NCBI GenBank assembly: GCA_020160935.1
Contig: JAIUPL010000002.1
Location: forward strand, 1 to 64,000
Length of the DNA: 64,000 bases
Direction of reading: 5' to 3'
DNA from: Bacteroidota bacterium
GTDB lineage: Bacteria; Bacteroidota; Bacteroidia; Chitinophagales; Saprospiraceae
Positions 1-8,698 of this stretch are shown one piece after another (position 1 is the stretch's first letter; each line of letters starts with the position of its first letter). A program made the translations under genes and the position numbers. The notes beneath the pieces are model-generated. The model had not been told where the DNA came from. It saw only the letters and a list, made by a program, of their open reading frames with translations, and ran no database searches.

Positions 1-1434
1 GATGGCGCCTCCGCAGCCGTCGGTGGCTGCTGCACCGCCATTGGAAGAAAGCCAGGCATTGAGCGCAGCAGTGTTGCCTGCACCGTCGCATTGTACGGTC
101 TGACCCGATGCAGCAGTGTTGATCACAGGCGCTGTATTATCCACCACATTCACGGTCTTGTCGCAGGTGGAGGTACAACCGTTGGCATGCGTCACTTCCA
201 GTGTGAGCGTAAAGGATGCGTTGCAATTGGCGCCGGTGCTGATGGTAACAGTTTGGGTACTTCCGCCCGATGTTATACTTGCATTGCCGGAAACAGACCA
301 TGCATAGCCCGCCATGCCGGCCGGCCCGGTATAGGAAAAAGTACTGGAAGGACACAGGGGGCCGTTATTTCCAGTAATGGAACATGTGGGAGCAGCATTT
401 ACTACCACATTGGTAGTTGTTTCACAACCACCTGAATACGAATAAGTTACAGTGTATGATCCTGGGGTGCTTAAAGCAGGGTTTATTTCTCCTGTATTGG
501 CATCCAGTGCAAGTCCTGCAGATGCGGAGTACGTACCTTCTCCCTGGCCGACGAGCGTCACGGATTCAGGTGCATCATTGGTACAGAAAGGGCTTCCTGC
601 ATACGAAATGGATGCTGAGGGGCAATCCCAGGAAATGACCACCAGACCAGGGCCGCCGTCGCCGCCACGCCGATCGGTAGCCGTGCCGGCCCGACCACCG
701 CCACCGCCACCGCCAGTAACGTCGCCTGGCAAACCGATACTGCCGGATGCGCCTGTACTGCCGCCGTCGCCACCTGCACCACCATTACCACCAAAACCAC
801 CGCTGGTAATACCGCCGCTGACGCCATCCATGAAAGTGCTGGCCCCGGAGCCGCCACCGCCTGCGCTGGCGCCACCAGAGCCGGTGCCGCCATTGCCACC
901 TTTAAATATAAAACCTATATCGCCGATGCTGGCTGCCGAAGAGGCTGTAGCACCCATGCCACTGGAGTTATTACCAGTGGCGGCGTCTCCGCCCAGGCCA
1001 CCTTCGGCATACACGGTAGTTGCGTTGCTAAACCAGGAAGGTTCGCCATTGCTGCCATTTCCGAATGTACCCGATACCACATCCGCTACAAATACGGCAT
1101 GCAGCTCGCCCGGGTTTACACTCAATACTTTTTTTACATAGGCGCCGCCTGCTCCCCCGCCGCCACCTGCTACAATACCTGTAGCGCCACCGCCGGCGCC
1201 ACCACCGCCCCAGCATTCAACTGTGATGGTCGTTACCCCCGGCGGTATGGTAAAGGTGCCGGATGAAGTGAATGTTCGGGGATTTTGTGCCGAAACAGCC
1301 TGTACAAGGCATAACATGGAAAAAATGAACAGGTTCCACGTTCTTTTGGCTGATCCGGATGTTGTATCAGGCGATACGGAATAGTCCGGAATTGGATCAA
1401 AAACGGTACGTAGCAGGGTAAACTTTGATTTCAT
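1..1434 (-). CDS. Large secreted glycine-rich / PKD-like protein, 5' part only
   Basis: The reading frame starts at the ATG at 1434 and is still open at base 1, so 478 codons are visible and the C-terminus lies outside the window. A hydrophobic stretch (about residues 34-50, ending VQAVSAQ) looks like a signal peptide set behind an unusually long polar N-terminus. A glycine-rich domain follows (about residues 55-260, many GGGG runs, beginning VTTITVECWGGGG), then Ig/PKD-like modules with the pattern CSITGNNGPLCPSS. Last comes the repeat motif TVQCDGAGNTAALNAWL...ATDGCGG, which is typical of giant Bacteroidota surface proteins. Such proteins usually end in a T9SS sorting domain, but that part is not visible. 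Role inferred: cell-surface adhesin or matrix protein. The 285 bases upstream hold no gene I can support. Confidence 0.75.
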   Translation of the reverse strand, partial: MKSKFTLLRTVFDPIPDYSVSPDTTSGSAKRTWNLFIFSMLCLVQAVSAQNPRTFTSSGTFTIPPGVTTITVECWGGGGAGGGATGIVAGGGGGAGGAYVKKVLSVNPGELHAVFVADVVSGTFGNGSNGEPSWFSNATTVYAEGGLGGDAATGNNSSGMGATASSAASIGDIGFIFKGGNGGTGSGGASAGGGGSGASTFMDGVSGGITSGGFGGNGGAGGDGGSTGASGSIGLPGDVTGGGGGGGRAGTATDRRGGDGGPGLVVISWDCPSASISYAGSPFCTNDAPESVTLVGQGEGTYSASAGLALDANTGEINPALSTPGSYTVTYSYSGGCETTTNVVVNAAPTCSITGNNGPLCPSSTFSYTGPAGMAGYAWSVSGNASITSGGSTQTVTISTGANCNASFTLTLEVTHANGCTSTCDKTVNVVDNTAPVINTAASGQTVQCDGAGNTAALNAWLSSNGGAAATDGCGGAI

Positions 1435-1719
1435 GTTGAGTTTATTTTTCAAATTGGACAGGTACGCAGAAAGCAGGCCTGCTCCGGAGCGCCAGAACAG
1501 GTATTGCAGGGTTTACAGAAAAAAAATGGGAAATGATTAAAGTGCGACCATGGGATGTAAAGACAAAAGTCCGATACATTTCATAGCTGAAAAGTTCAAT
1601 CTGTTAGCTCTATTCATCAAAAAAAGGTCGCTTTTGCCCAGATTGATATATGAAAAATCCCCACCATTTATAGTGCACATGAAGCAGACCATAATGTCCC
1701 CATTCAAAGGGTACAGCGC

Positions 1720-2517
1720 CTAAACGATGTCGGACGGCGGTACTCCGAAATGGTTGTGAAAACAACGGGAAAATGAACCCGCGTGGCGGAATCCTACAGA
1801 AGAGGCTACCTGTGCGATAGATGGATATATTTTCTTTTGCAGGTATTCGAGCGCCTTCTCCATTCGGATGCGTGTGATATAGGCGCTGGGATTAATTCCA
1901 AACAAGTATTGTATTTTTCTGGATAATGTACTTCTACTCAGGTGCAGATCAAATGCCAGTTTTTCGGTGTCGTAGGAAGGGTCCGACAAATGAAGAATGA
2001 CCAAACCTTCCAGTTTTCCCATCCATTGCAGATCCCGGGGCGACAGTACCTGGCCGCTGGAATAAGCCGTTCTGACACCGTGATGGGTGTTGCTTTCATC
2101 GGCACTGCTTTGCAACACTTCCCGTATGAACATCGACAATTGCTCTTCCCGACATTCGCGGAAAGACAAATCCGAAATATTGAAACAAAAGGCAGCAAAA
2201 CGATCCGAATCTTTCTCCACAGGCGCTACATTGATAACAGGCAGGCCCTGGAACGCGCTGTTGAATTTCAGGTACTTGAGCAAGCGATAATTATCAGATG
2301 TAAGGCACTCCGAGTCGGAAATAACAAGGCTGATCCCGGCTACATCGCGTAAAGTATCAACGGCCTCCTTTTCGGAAGCAGCAAAATATACCTTGCAAAA
2401 AGTGGATAAAAACTGCCCATGGAGGGTCACCTGGCCGGCCGGATTCCGAACCACCAATACACTGTGATACCGCGGGGGTGATCCACTGTGTCTACCATTA
2501 TTTAAAAACGAGTTCAT
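1720..2517 (-). CDS. AraC-family regulator with degenerate receiver-like N-terminus
   Basis: 265 residues. The last ~100 residues form an AraC-type double helix-turn-helix (DTEKLAFDLHLSRSTLSRKI, then IAQVASSVGFRHAGSFSRCF, ending FGVPPSDIV). The first ~130 resemble a response-regulator receiver: a beta strand SVLVVRN where the acidic pair should be, LVISDSECL at the phospho-Asp strand, and LPVINVAP at the Thr/Ser strand. The acidic pocket and the conserved Lys are not evident, so phosphorylation is doubtful. This looks like the output half of a hybrid two-component regulator on its own. It lies 42 bases downstream of the WYL regulator on the same strand and could be cotranscribed with it. DNA-binding role: confident. 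Signal: unknown. Confidence 0.8.
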   Translation of the reverse strand: MNSFLNNGRHSGSPPRYHSVLVVRNPAGQVTLHGQFLSTFCKVYFAASEKEAVDTLRDVAGISLVISDSECLTSDNYRLLKYLKFNSAFQGLPVINVAPVEKDSDRFAAFCFNISDLSFRECREEQLSMFIREVLQSSADESNTHHGVRTAYSSGQVLSPRDLQWMGKLEGLVILHLSDPSYDTEKLAFDLHLSRSTLSRKIQYLFGINPSAYITRIRMEKALEYLQKKIYPSIAQVASSVGFRHAGSFSRCFHNHFGVPPSDIV

Positions 2518-2559
2518 TTTTCAAAAGGTTCTTCCTTTAATACTACACATTAAAAAAAA

Positions 2560-3618
2560 CTAAGACGTTATATCTGATAGCATCTTTTTGAATGACTCAG
2601 GGGAGCGTACCCTGACGTATTTCCCGTATGCCAGTATGTCGGTAATAATCTCGTAGTTGGGAATCAGTTTCAAGGAAAAAACGGCTTTCTCTTCATCCCG
2701 AAACAGCAGCGACTGCGAGGCGTGAAACGGCTTACTTTCTATATAATAATAGGCAATAGTGTCGGCTTCCATTTCAATCTGAATAGGCGCCGTGTTTTCA
2801 GGTTTGGTCACACCTGCAATTTCATCAAACCAGGTATCCGGATCAAACAGATCATTTTCCAGAAAAGGTATATCCGGGCAGTTATGGATCGAAATGATAC
2901 GGTCAAGTGGAACGTTCCAGATATGGTCGCTTCGCGGAATGAACCCCATCCGTTCGATCAACCACTGTCTTGCCGTATTCCCTGAAGTCTTTTCATTTTT
3001 TTCCCTGCCTTCCCGGCCAAAAACATACCAGCGGTTTCTCCATTCTTTCAGCAAGTAGGGATGCAGGTAAAACGACATTTCATCGTCCGAAAATGGCTGA
3101 TAAACGATCTGTAGCACGACCTTCTGGATCATCGACTGATAAATGAGCGGAATCCATTCGGTACCTTTTACCCGGTGGATCACTTCCAGTTGAATCAGTT
3201 CTTTCCTTTTGTGCTCATCGTCTTGTTCGTACTCAAATCGCTGCTGTACCACATCAATTATGGGAAGGTGCGATATGCCGGGTATCTGCCTGATAAGGCC
3301 CATTGAGGCGCGCAAAATCTCCAGTTCTTCCTTGCGAAACGGGATATTGGAAATTCTATACTCGGGGTCTGCATAGTAATACCTTCCATTGCTACATACA
3401 ATAGGCGCACTGTAGCCGCGCGGTGGATGGCTACGCATTACGCTGATGTCGCCTTGTATGGTACGCAGGCTCACTGCATTCTCTGCCCCGAACTCTTCCT
3501 GCAAATACCTGGATACCTCCGAAACCAGTTCTTGGAGGCTCCATTTTCGCCTGCCGCGCTCGCCGAAACATTGATCGAGCACCCTGTAACGAAAAGAGGC
3601 ATGTTTGTTTGTGGGCAT
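2560..3618 (-). CDS. WYL-domain transcriptional regulator
   Basis: 352 residues from the ATG at 3618 (MPTNKHASFRYRVLDQCF). A GTG nine codons upstream (3645) is also open, but the ATG gives the N-terminus usual for this family in Bacteroidota. Residues 1-75 form a winged helix of the DeoR/HTH_11 kind (LQELVSEVSRYLQEEFG...VSLRTIQGDISVMR). The middle and C-terminal parts carry a WYL domain (FYLHPYLLKEWRNRWYVFG, with R-x-W-Y) and a C-terminal extension. WYL domains bind nucleic acid or nucleotide ligands and often control DNA-damage, phage-defence or CRISPR genes. No defence locus is visible next to it here, so its target is unknown. A frameshifted small ORF starts 28 bases away on the other strand. 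Confidence 0.85.
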   Translation of the reverse strand: MPTNKHASFRYRVLDQCFGERGRRKWSLQELVSEVSRYLQEEFGAENAVSLRTIQGDISVMRSHPPRGYSAPIVCSNGRYYYADPEYRISNIPFRKEELEILRASMGLIRQIPGISHLPIIDVVQQRFEYEQDDEHKRKELIQLEVIHRVKGTEWIPLIYQSMIQKVVLQIVYQPFSDDEMSFYLHPYLLKEWRNRWYVFGREGREKNEKTSGNTARQWLIERMGFIPRSDHIWNVPLDRIISIHNCPDIPFLENDLFDPDTWFDEIAGVTKPENTAPIQIEMEADTIAYYYIESKPFHASQSLLFRDEEKAVFSLKLIPNYEIITDILAYGKYVRVRSPESFKKMLSDITS

Positions 3619-3646
3619 GGTTGGGTGTTTATTGAAGAAGACCACA

Positions 3647-3809
3647 ATGGCAAATTCAAAGGATACGCCGAACGCGCTATTCGTGCGTCAGGTACACAGT
3701 CGAACTTGATCCAGAACTCTGGAGAAGCATGCTTGTAATGGACAAAGCGCCGTTGGTAGGAAAATGGGGTGCCGGCAAAAAAGCCGAACTCGCTAAAAGA
3801 ATACGCTAG
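3647..3809 (+). pseudogene. Small ORF apparently broken by a +1 frameshift
   Basis: An ATG at 3647 opens a frame reading MANSKDTPNALFVR that ends at a TGA after 20 codons. One base over, from about 3690 to the TAG at 3807-3809, the sequence reads RYTVELDPELWRSMLVMDKA and continues with PLVGKWGAGKKAELAKRIR. Joining the frames at about 3687-3690 would give a 53-residue basic protein with coding-like composition. I do not recognise it. It is divergent from the WYL regulator with a 28-base gap. It could be a real small gene with a sequencing error, a decayed gene, or chance. There is no Shine-Dalgarno, though GAAGAAG lies upstream. Confidence 0.3.
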
Positions 3810-4159
3810 GTAAAAGTATCAGCGTAGAAAAGAGGATAGAATGGCATAGGATTTATCGTTTTTGAATGATTTATTAATACAAAGGAAAGCAAGTAAAATG
3901 CAACCTATTTGCATTGAAAATAAAAAGAATAACTATTTGTGTTTTTGGTATGTGTGTAATACTTCATGCTAAAGTTGAAAACCATTTCGAAGATACTACA
4001 GTTGCGCATTTCGCAACTTTAATTAACATTTAGCGCGTGTTTTCGCCTCGGTTTTGAAATTAAAACACGCTCTTACACTTGTTTCACGGCCATTTTCTCT
4101 TTTTTGCGTCGCTTTTTGAGCGATTCCATCGCCTTCGTCCAATCCATCAACCTTTCTCT
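3810..4159 (+). promoter_or_regulatory. Gene-free 350-base upstream region with two hairpins
   Basis: The stretch before the GH2 gene is AT-rich and holds no gene I can support. Two inverted repeats stand out: AGTTGCG/CGCAACT at 4000-4018 (5-base loop) and GCGTGTTTT/AAAACACGC at 4035-4043 and 4062-4070 (18-base loop). Neither is followed by a good T-tract on either strand. They are better read as operator or leader structures of the GH2 gene than as terminators. No clear TAnnTTTG promoter box was found. Confidence 0.35.
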
Positions 4160-6943
4160 ATGTACAAACTATCCCTTTTGTGGGGACTCCTGCTGTCCTG
4201 CATCGCCTTGTCTGCCCAGTCCACCATCCCTTTACCCGAACACCCGCGCCCCGATTTTGAACGCGCTGTGTGGCAAAACCTCAATGGCGCCTGGGCTTTC
4301 GAACTCGACCCCAAAGACGCTGGTATCCGTGAAAAATGGTTCTCCGGCCAACGCCGTTTTCGTCGCAGCATCCAGGTGCCTTTCCCCTGGGGATCGCCGC
4401 TGTCGGGCGTACCCGATTCTGCCGACATTGCCTGGTACAAACGCAGCATTCGGGTGCCTGCTTCCTGGAAAGGCAAACGCACGTTTCTGACCATCGGCGC
4501 CAGCGACTGGAAAACCACTGTTTACCTCGATGGCCGGGAACTGGGCTCCCACGAAGGCGGATATACACCGTTTTCTTTTGACCTGACACCTTATTTAAAA
4601 TACGGACAGGCACAAAACCTCACCATCAGGGCCGACGATGTGCGGCGCCCTTTCGCGCTCTACGGCAAGCAAGGTTATGGCAATGCCCGTGGTATCTGGC
4701 AAACGGTGTACCTCGAAAGTCGTGGCAATACGTACCTCGACGCCGTGCGTTTTACACCCGACATCGATGCCGGAAATGTACAGGTAACCGTGTTTCTGGC
4801 AACCCCGGCCCCGAAAAACACCGCTGTTCAAGTCGACATCTCCGGCAACGGACAAGTTTTCAAAGCGACTTCCAAGATAGCCGCCGGGCAAACCTCTGCC
4901 AGTTTTGAAGTAAACATGCCCGGCGCTCGCCTGTGGTCACTCGACGACCCGTTTTTGTACGACGCTGTTATTCAGGTAGCCGACGATCAGGTGAAATCCT
5001 ATTTCGGAATGCGGAAAATATCGGTGACGAACCTGCCCGGCACCGAATACCCGTATGTGGCTATCAACAACCAGCCGGTGTACCTCGAACTCACCCTCGA
5101 CCAGTCGTACCACCCCGAAGGCTACTACACCTTCCCGAGCGATGCTTTTATGAAAGAGGAAATCCTGCGCACCCGACAAATTGGGCTCAATGGCATCCGC
5201 ACGCACATCAAGGTCGATATTCCACGAAAACTGTACTGGGCCGACCGGCTGGGCGTACTCGTCATGTCCGACCTGCCCAATTTCTGGGGTGAACCGGATT
5301 CCCTCGCCCGCCGCGAATCGGAAAATACCTTTCGGGAAATGCTGAAACGCGACTTCAACCACCCGGCTATTTTTTCCTGGATATTGTTCAATGAAACCTG
5401 GGGCCTCACCCACAAAACCGTCAAAGACGGAAAAGAAGAGTGGGAATACCGGCCCGAAACCCAGCAGTGGGTGGCGGAAATGTACCGCAAAGCAAAAATT
5501 GCCGACCCGACGCGCCTCATTGAAGATAATTCTATCTGCTGCGGACGCGGCCACACTGAAACCGACCTCAATTCCTGGCACGACTACCTGCCCGGCTGGA
5601 TGTGGGAAGAGCGCCTCGCCGAAATCGACCGCGAGACCTACCCCGGCAGCACCCATCATTTTGAAAAAGGATACCAGCAGCACCGCCAACCCAATATCAA
5701 CTCCGAATGTGGCAATGTGTGGGGCTACGACGGCAGCACCGGCGACGTCGACTGGTCGTGGGACTATCACCGCATGATGAACACTTTCCGGAAATACCCC
5801 AAAGTGGCCGGCTGGCTGTACACCGAACACCACGATGTCATCAATGAGTGGAATGGCTACTGGCGCTACGACCGATCCCACAAGGAAACCGGCGTCGGCG
5901 ACCTCACACCGGGCATGAGCCTGCGCGATTTTCACGCCGATTTTTACATTTCCACCGGCAATGAAATCAGCCGCAGCGTGAAACCGGGCGAGCAGGTCAG
6001 CGTGCCGCTGTACGCTTCTTTCTTTTCCGCCCGCACCGACCTGGGCACTCAACTGAATTTGAAAGTACAACTACACGGTTTTGATGGGCTGGGACTGGAA
6101 CGCATCTGGCTCGACACCATCATTCAGGTGCCCTACCACCCCTGGATGCAGCAGGCCTTGCCGCCCCTGACACTCCATATGCCCTCGGAAAAAGCCGCGC
6201 TCACCTTGTCGCTTACCCTGCTCGATGCGGGCGGTGCGGCGTTGCACCACAACAGCGCACATTTCATCGTAGAAAGTCCACTGCCTGCCTCTATGACGCT
6301 CGCCCATGGCAAAAAAGCCTGGTTGGTATCGCGTGAGCCGCAGCAGTTTTCCGCCGCCAAATGGTCGCAAAAACAATGGAATGTGCTGAATGGTCTCAAA
6401 GTGAACGGCGCCGGTAGCGGTTATTTCGAATACCGTTTTCCCTTGCCCAAAGATGCGAACCTGGATCAACTCGAAAGCGCGTCGTTCATTGCAGAAGTTT
6501 CTTCTAAAACCCTGTTTGTCAAGGATATGGACAAAGGCATGGATGCTAATATCGACTACATGCTGGGCAAGGGCGCTGTGGCGCCGAGCCAGAACCCGAA
6601 CGCTTACCCCATGACCGACGACACGCCGTATCCAGGCGAAGTGTCCATTTCTGCCAATGGCTTTTTTGCCGGTCGCTTCGAATTGCCCGACGACCCTGCC
6701 GATCACCGCGGCGTGCTGTCGTGGCATTACCAGCCCAAAGAACGCAAACTCAACGAAGCCGGCTCCTATGGTTATCGCATTGCGGCGGGCATCTCCAAGG
6801 AAGCCATCGAAGCCGCCCGAAAAAGCGGCGAACTCATTATTCGACTGGAAGTACCAGAAAGTATGAGCAGTGGCCTGGCTATTTATGGAGACAAGTTTGG
6901 GAGGTATCCGCTGAATCCTACGCTTTACCTGCTTTGCAGGTAG
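4160..6943 (+). CDS. Glycoside hydrolase family 2 enzyme, secreted
   Basis: 927 residues from the ATG at 4160. The frame is open upstream, but only this start gives a clean signal peptide (MYKLSLLWGLLLSCIALSAQ). The order is a GH2 sugar-binding jelly roll (about residues 25-190, WQNLNGAWAFELDP), an Ig-like domain (200-310), then a TIM barrel. The acid/base Glu is in FNETWG (about residue 412) and the likely nucleophile Glu in NSECG (about residue 516). A C-terminal beta-rich region of about 270 residues completes it. GH2 retains anomeric configuration and covers beta-galactosidase, beta-mannosidase and beta-glucuronidase. The specificity cannot be read here, but GH130 downstream would fit a beta-mannoside or related substrate. 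The stop codon abuts a 300-base palindrome. Confidence 0.88.
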   Translation: MYKLSLLWGLLLSCIALSAQSTIPLPEHPRPDFERAVWQNLNGAWAFELDPKDAGIREKWFSGQRRFRRSIQVPFPWGSPLSGVPDSADIAWYKRSIRVPASWKGKRTFLTIGASDWKTTVYLDGRELGSHEGGYTPFSFDLTPYLKYGQAQNLTIRADDVRRPFALYGKQGYGNARGIWQTVYLESRGNTYLDAVRFTPDIDAGNVQVTVFLATPAPKNTAVQVDISGNGQVFKATSKIAAGQTSASFEVNMPGARLWSLDDPFLYDAVIQVADDQVKSYFGMRKISVTNLPGTEYPYVAINNQPVYLELTLDQSYHPEGYYTFPSDAFMKEEILRTRQIGLNGIRTHIKVDIPRKLYWADRLGVLVMSDLPNFWGEPDSLARRESENTFREMLKRDFNHPAIFSWILFNETWGLTHKTVKDGKEEWEYRPETQQWVAEMYRKAKIADPTRLIEDNSICCGRGHTETDLNSWHDYLPGWMWEERLAEIDRETYPGSTHHFEKGYQQHRQPNINSECGNVWGYDGSTGDVDWSWDYHRMMNTFRKYPKVAGWLYTEHHDVINEWNGYWRYDRSHKETGVGDLTPGMSLRDFHADFYISTGNEISRSVKPGEQVSVPLYASFFSARTDLGTQLNLKVQLHGFDGLGLERIWLDTIIQVPYHPWMQQALPPLTLHMPSEKAALTLSLTLLDAGGAALHHNSAHFIVESPLPASMTLAHGKKAWLVSREPQQFSAAKWSQKQWNVLNGLKVNGAGSGYFEYRFPLPKDANLDQLESASFIAEVSSKTLFVKDMDKGMDANIDYMLGKGAVAPSQNPNAYPMTDDTPYPGEVSISANGFFAGRFELPDDPADHRGVLSWHYQPKERKLNEAGSYGYRIAAGISKEAIEAARKSGELIIRLEVPESMSSGLAIYGDKFGRYPLNPTLYLLCR

Positions 6944-7246
6944 TTATTGGTTATCAGTTATTGGTTATTAGGGGAGGGTAAGGGGTGATGGGTTTTTCAG
7001 GCTGGCGGCTCGGGGAGGTTGAGAAGTTGAGGGGTTGAGAAGTTGAGGGGTTGAGGAGTTGAGAAGTTGAGGAGTTGAGGGCGGATTGGATGCATTACTA
7101 TGCTCTCTCAACCCCTCAACATCTCAACCCCTCAACCCCTCAACTCCTCAACCCCTCAACTTCTCAACTTCCCCGAGCCGCCAGCCTGAAAAACCCATCA
7201 CCCCTTACCCTCCCCTGATAACCAATAACCAATAACTGATAACCAA
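6944..7246. repeat. Stop-to-stop palindrome with GTTGAG(G/A)(A/G)(G) repeat arms
   Basis: The whole gap between two convergent stop codons is one palindrome. The left half (6944-7080) pairs with the right half (7104-7246) around a centre of about 23 bases. A 46-base block (6971-7016 against 7170-7215) is a perfect inverted match. Outside it lie copies of TTATTGGTTA and its complement, and inside lie tandem copies of GTTGAGGGG/GTTGAGAA and complements. The copy number of the inner units differs slightly between arms. The RNA would form a very long hairpin in either direction, so bidirectional termination or 3'-end protection is possible. Confidence 0.9.
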
Positions 7247-8224
7247 TTAAAGATGTACCAGTCGTGTCGAATACGCCTTCGGCTTCACCCCGCCCTGCGT
7301 TTGTGATTTGCCGGGTAAAAACTGCCAGGGCGTGATCTGTTTGGTCCAGTCGAAATCGTTTTTTTCAAAATAGCGGCGCCGGTATTCCTGAGGCGTGCAT
7401 TTCCGGTATTTTTTGAACAGGCGGTTGAAATTGGCGAGGTTGTTAAAGCCTGATTTGAAACAGATCTGGTTGATGGTTTCGTCGGTGTCGAGCAGGAGTT
7501 TGCAGGCATGGCCCACGCGCACATCGATGAGGAAATGGGTAAAACTGCGGAATGCGAACTTGGTAAAAAAGTGACTGAACGCCGAATCACTCATGTTGAG
7601 TTGGGAGGCCACGTCGCCGATTTTCAGGTTGGGGTCGGTAAAATGTTTGAGGATATAACCGTATGCCACCTGAATGCGGTTGCTGTCGGAGCGCAGGGCT
7701 TGCGGCGAAAAGCCTTCGCTGGCCAAATAAGCCACTTCGGTGGATTTGGACAGCAGGTCGAGCAGTTGCAGAAACTCCACCACGTTGGTAAAGCCCTTGT
7801 CTTCCGTCAGGTCGATCATGATGCGCATGGCGGCTTCTACCGTTTTTCCATGAAATTTGATGCCACGCAGGGAATCGCGCAACAGTTGTCGGATTTGAAT
7901 AAACCGTTCTTTCTGAAACAATTGGCCGCTGAACAGGTCCATCGCAAACTGGATGGTCACCACGCGGTACGGCTGACCGCTTGCTTGCAGGTGCGCATCG
8001 CCGTCCCATTTGTGGTACAAATATGGCCCGAGCAATACCAGATCGTAGTCGGTATAACGTTCGGTGGAATCGCCCACGATGCGCGTGCCCGACATGCCCG
8101 CAATCAGGTTGAGTTCGTATTCCGGATGGTTGTGAATAGGATAGTCGAAGCCGTTGCAAACGGAATCGAGCACCACAAATACATCTGGCGGATTGAGCGG
8201 CGTGATTTCCCGATAGATATTCAT
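7247..8224 (-). CDS. AraC-family regulator with cupin-like sensor
   Basis: 325 residues from the ATG at 8224 (MNIYREITPLNPPDVFVVLD). Ten more codons upstream are open, but the chosen start fits family alignments better. The N-terminal half is an AraC_binding cupin (HNHPEYELNLIAG, a metal or sugar pocket pattern). The C-terminal ~110 residues form a double helix-turn-helix (IGDVASQLNMSDSAFSHFF and INQICFKSGFNNLANFNRLF, then TPQEYRRRY). It is divergent from susC with a palindromic element between them, so it probably controls the polysaccharide locus in response to a breakdown product. Its 3' end runs into the 6944-7246 palindrome. Confidence 0.87.
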   Translation of the reverse strand: MNIYREITPLNPPDVFVVLDSVCNGFDYPIHNHPEYELNLIAGMSGTRIVGDSTERYTDYDLVLLGPYLYHKWDGDAHLQASGQPYRVVTIQFAMDLFSGQLFQKERFIQIRQLLRDSLRGIKFHGKTVEAAMRIMIDLTEDKGFTNVVEFLQLLDLLSKSTEVAYLASEGFSPQALRSDSNRIQVAYGYILKHFTDPNLKIGDVASQLNMSDSAFSHFFTKFAFRSFTHFLIDVRVGHACKLLLDTDETINQICFKSGFNNLANFNRLFKKYRKCTPQEYRRRYFEKNDFDWTKQITPWQFLPGKSQTQGGVKPKAYSTRLVHL

Positions 8225-8312
8225 TTCGATAATTTTTATAACGACTACCTGCATATTGTACCCCGCCTATTTTTGTTCTTGAAGGTGGCCAAAGTTGCAA
8301 GATATGCCATGT

Positions 8313-8447
8313 GTTGTTCAGGCGGTAGTATGGGCTTTAGCCCGTCGGGACAGCGCCATTTATGGCGCACACAATAAAAATAAGCATTATTGCGCCATAA
8401 ATGGCGCTGTCCCGACGGGCTAAAGCCCATACCACCGCCTGAACAAC
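8313..8447. repeat. REP-like palindrome, 57-base arms
   Basis: The left arm 8313-8369 and right arm 8390-8447 are almost perfect reverse complements around a 20-base AT-rich loop. The core is TATGGGCTTTAGCCCGTCGG with GCGCCATTTATGGCGC beside it. A degenerate copy of the core (GCGCTATCCCGACGGGCTGA) lies at about 60540, so this is a dispersed family. It stands between the divergent AraC and susC genes, about 90 bases upstream of the AraC start. No transposase is visible. Confidence 0.85.
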
Positions 8448-8698
8448 GCTTGGCTGTTATTATGTAGAATCCCTGATCAAAAGCATAAACACACAAGGAT
8501 ACAATAAGCGGATAGCCGTTATTTTTATTTCTTTCTACGCTCCGGGAACCAATTATTGACTACTTATTACAGGCGTGGCAAATAAAAATGTTGATTCCCG
8601 GAAACGATTCATAAAAGTACCACATAATTGCATAATAGTATCTGTACTGGGATTTTTTAAATTGGACTTTTGTCAATCTGAATTACAATCAGGTTGCC
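8448..8698 (+). promoter_or_regulatory. susC upstream region with inverted repeat (operator candidate)
   Basis: The region holds an imperfect inverted repeat, TCCGGGAACCAAT (8541-8553) and GTTGATTCCCGGA (8590-8602), matching at 11 of 13 positions with a 36-base spacer. It lies about 100-160 bases before susC and could be an AraC-type binding site. No exact TAnnTTTG box was found. The assignment is an inference from position and symmetry only. Confidence 0.3.

Noticed and set aside
3427-3738. 103-residue frame across the WYL gene start
   Set aside because: Mostly antisense to the regulator; only the last part could belong to the frameshifted small ORF, and in another frame.
8313-8447. Insertion sequence ends
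   Set aside because: There is no transposase or target duplication; a REP-like palindrome explains it better.
8245-8496. Small ORF in the palindrome upstream of susC
   Set aside because: It is made entirely of palindrome sequence and has no coding character.
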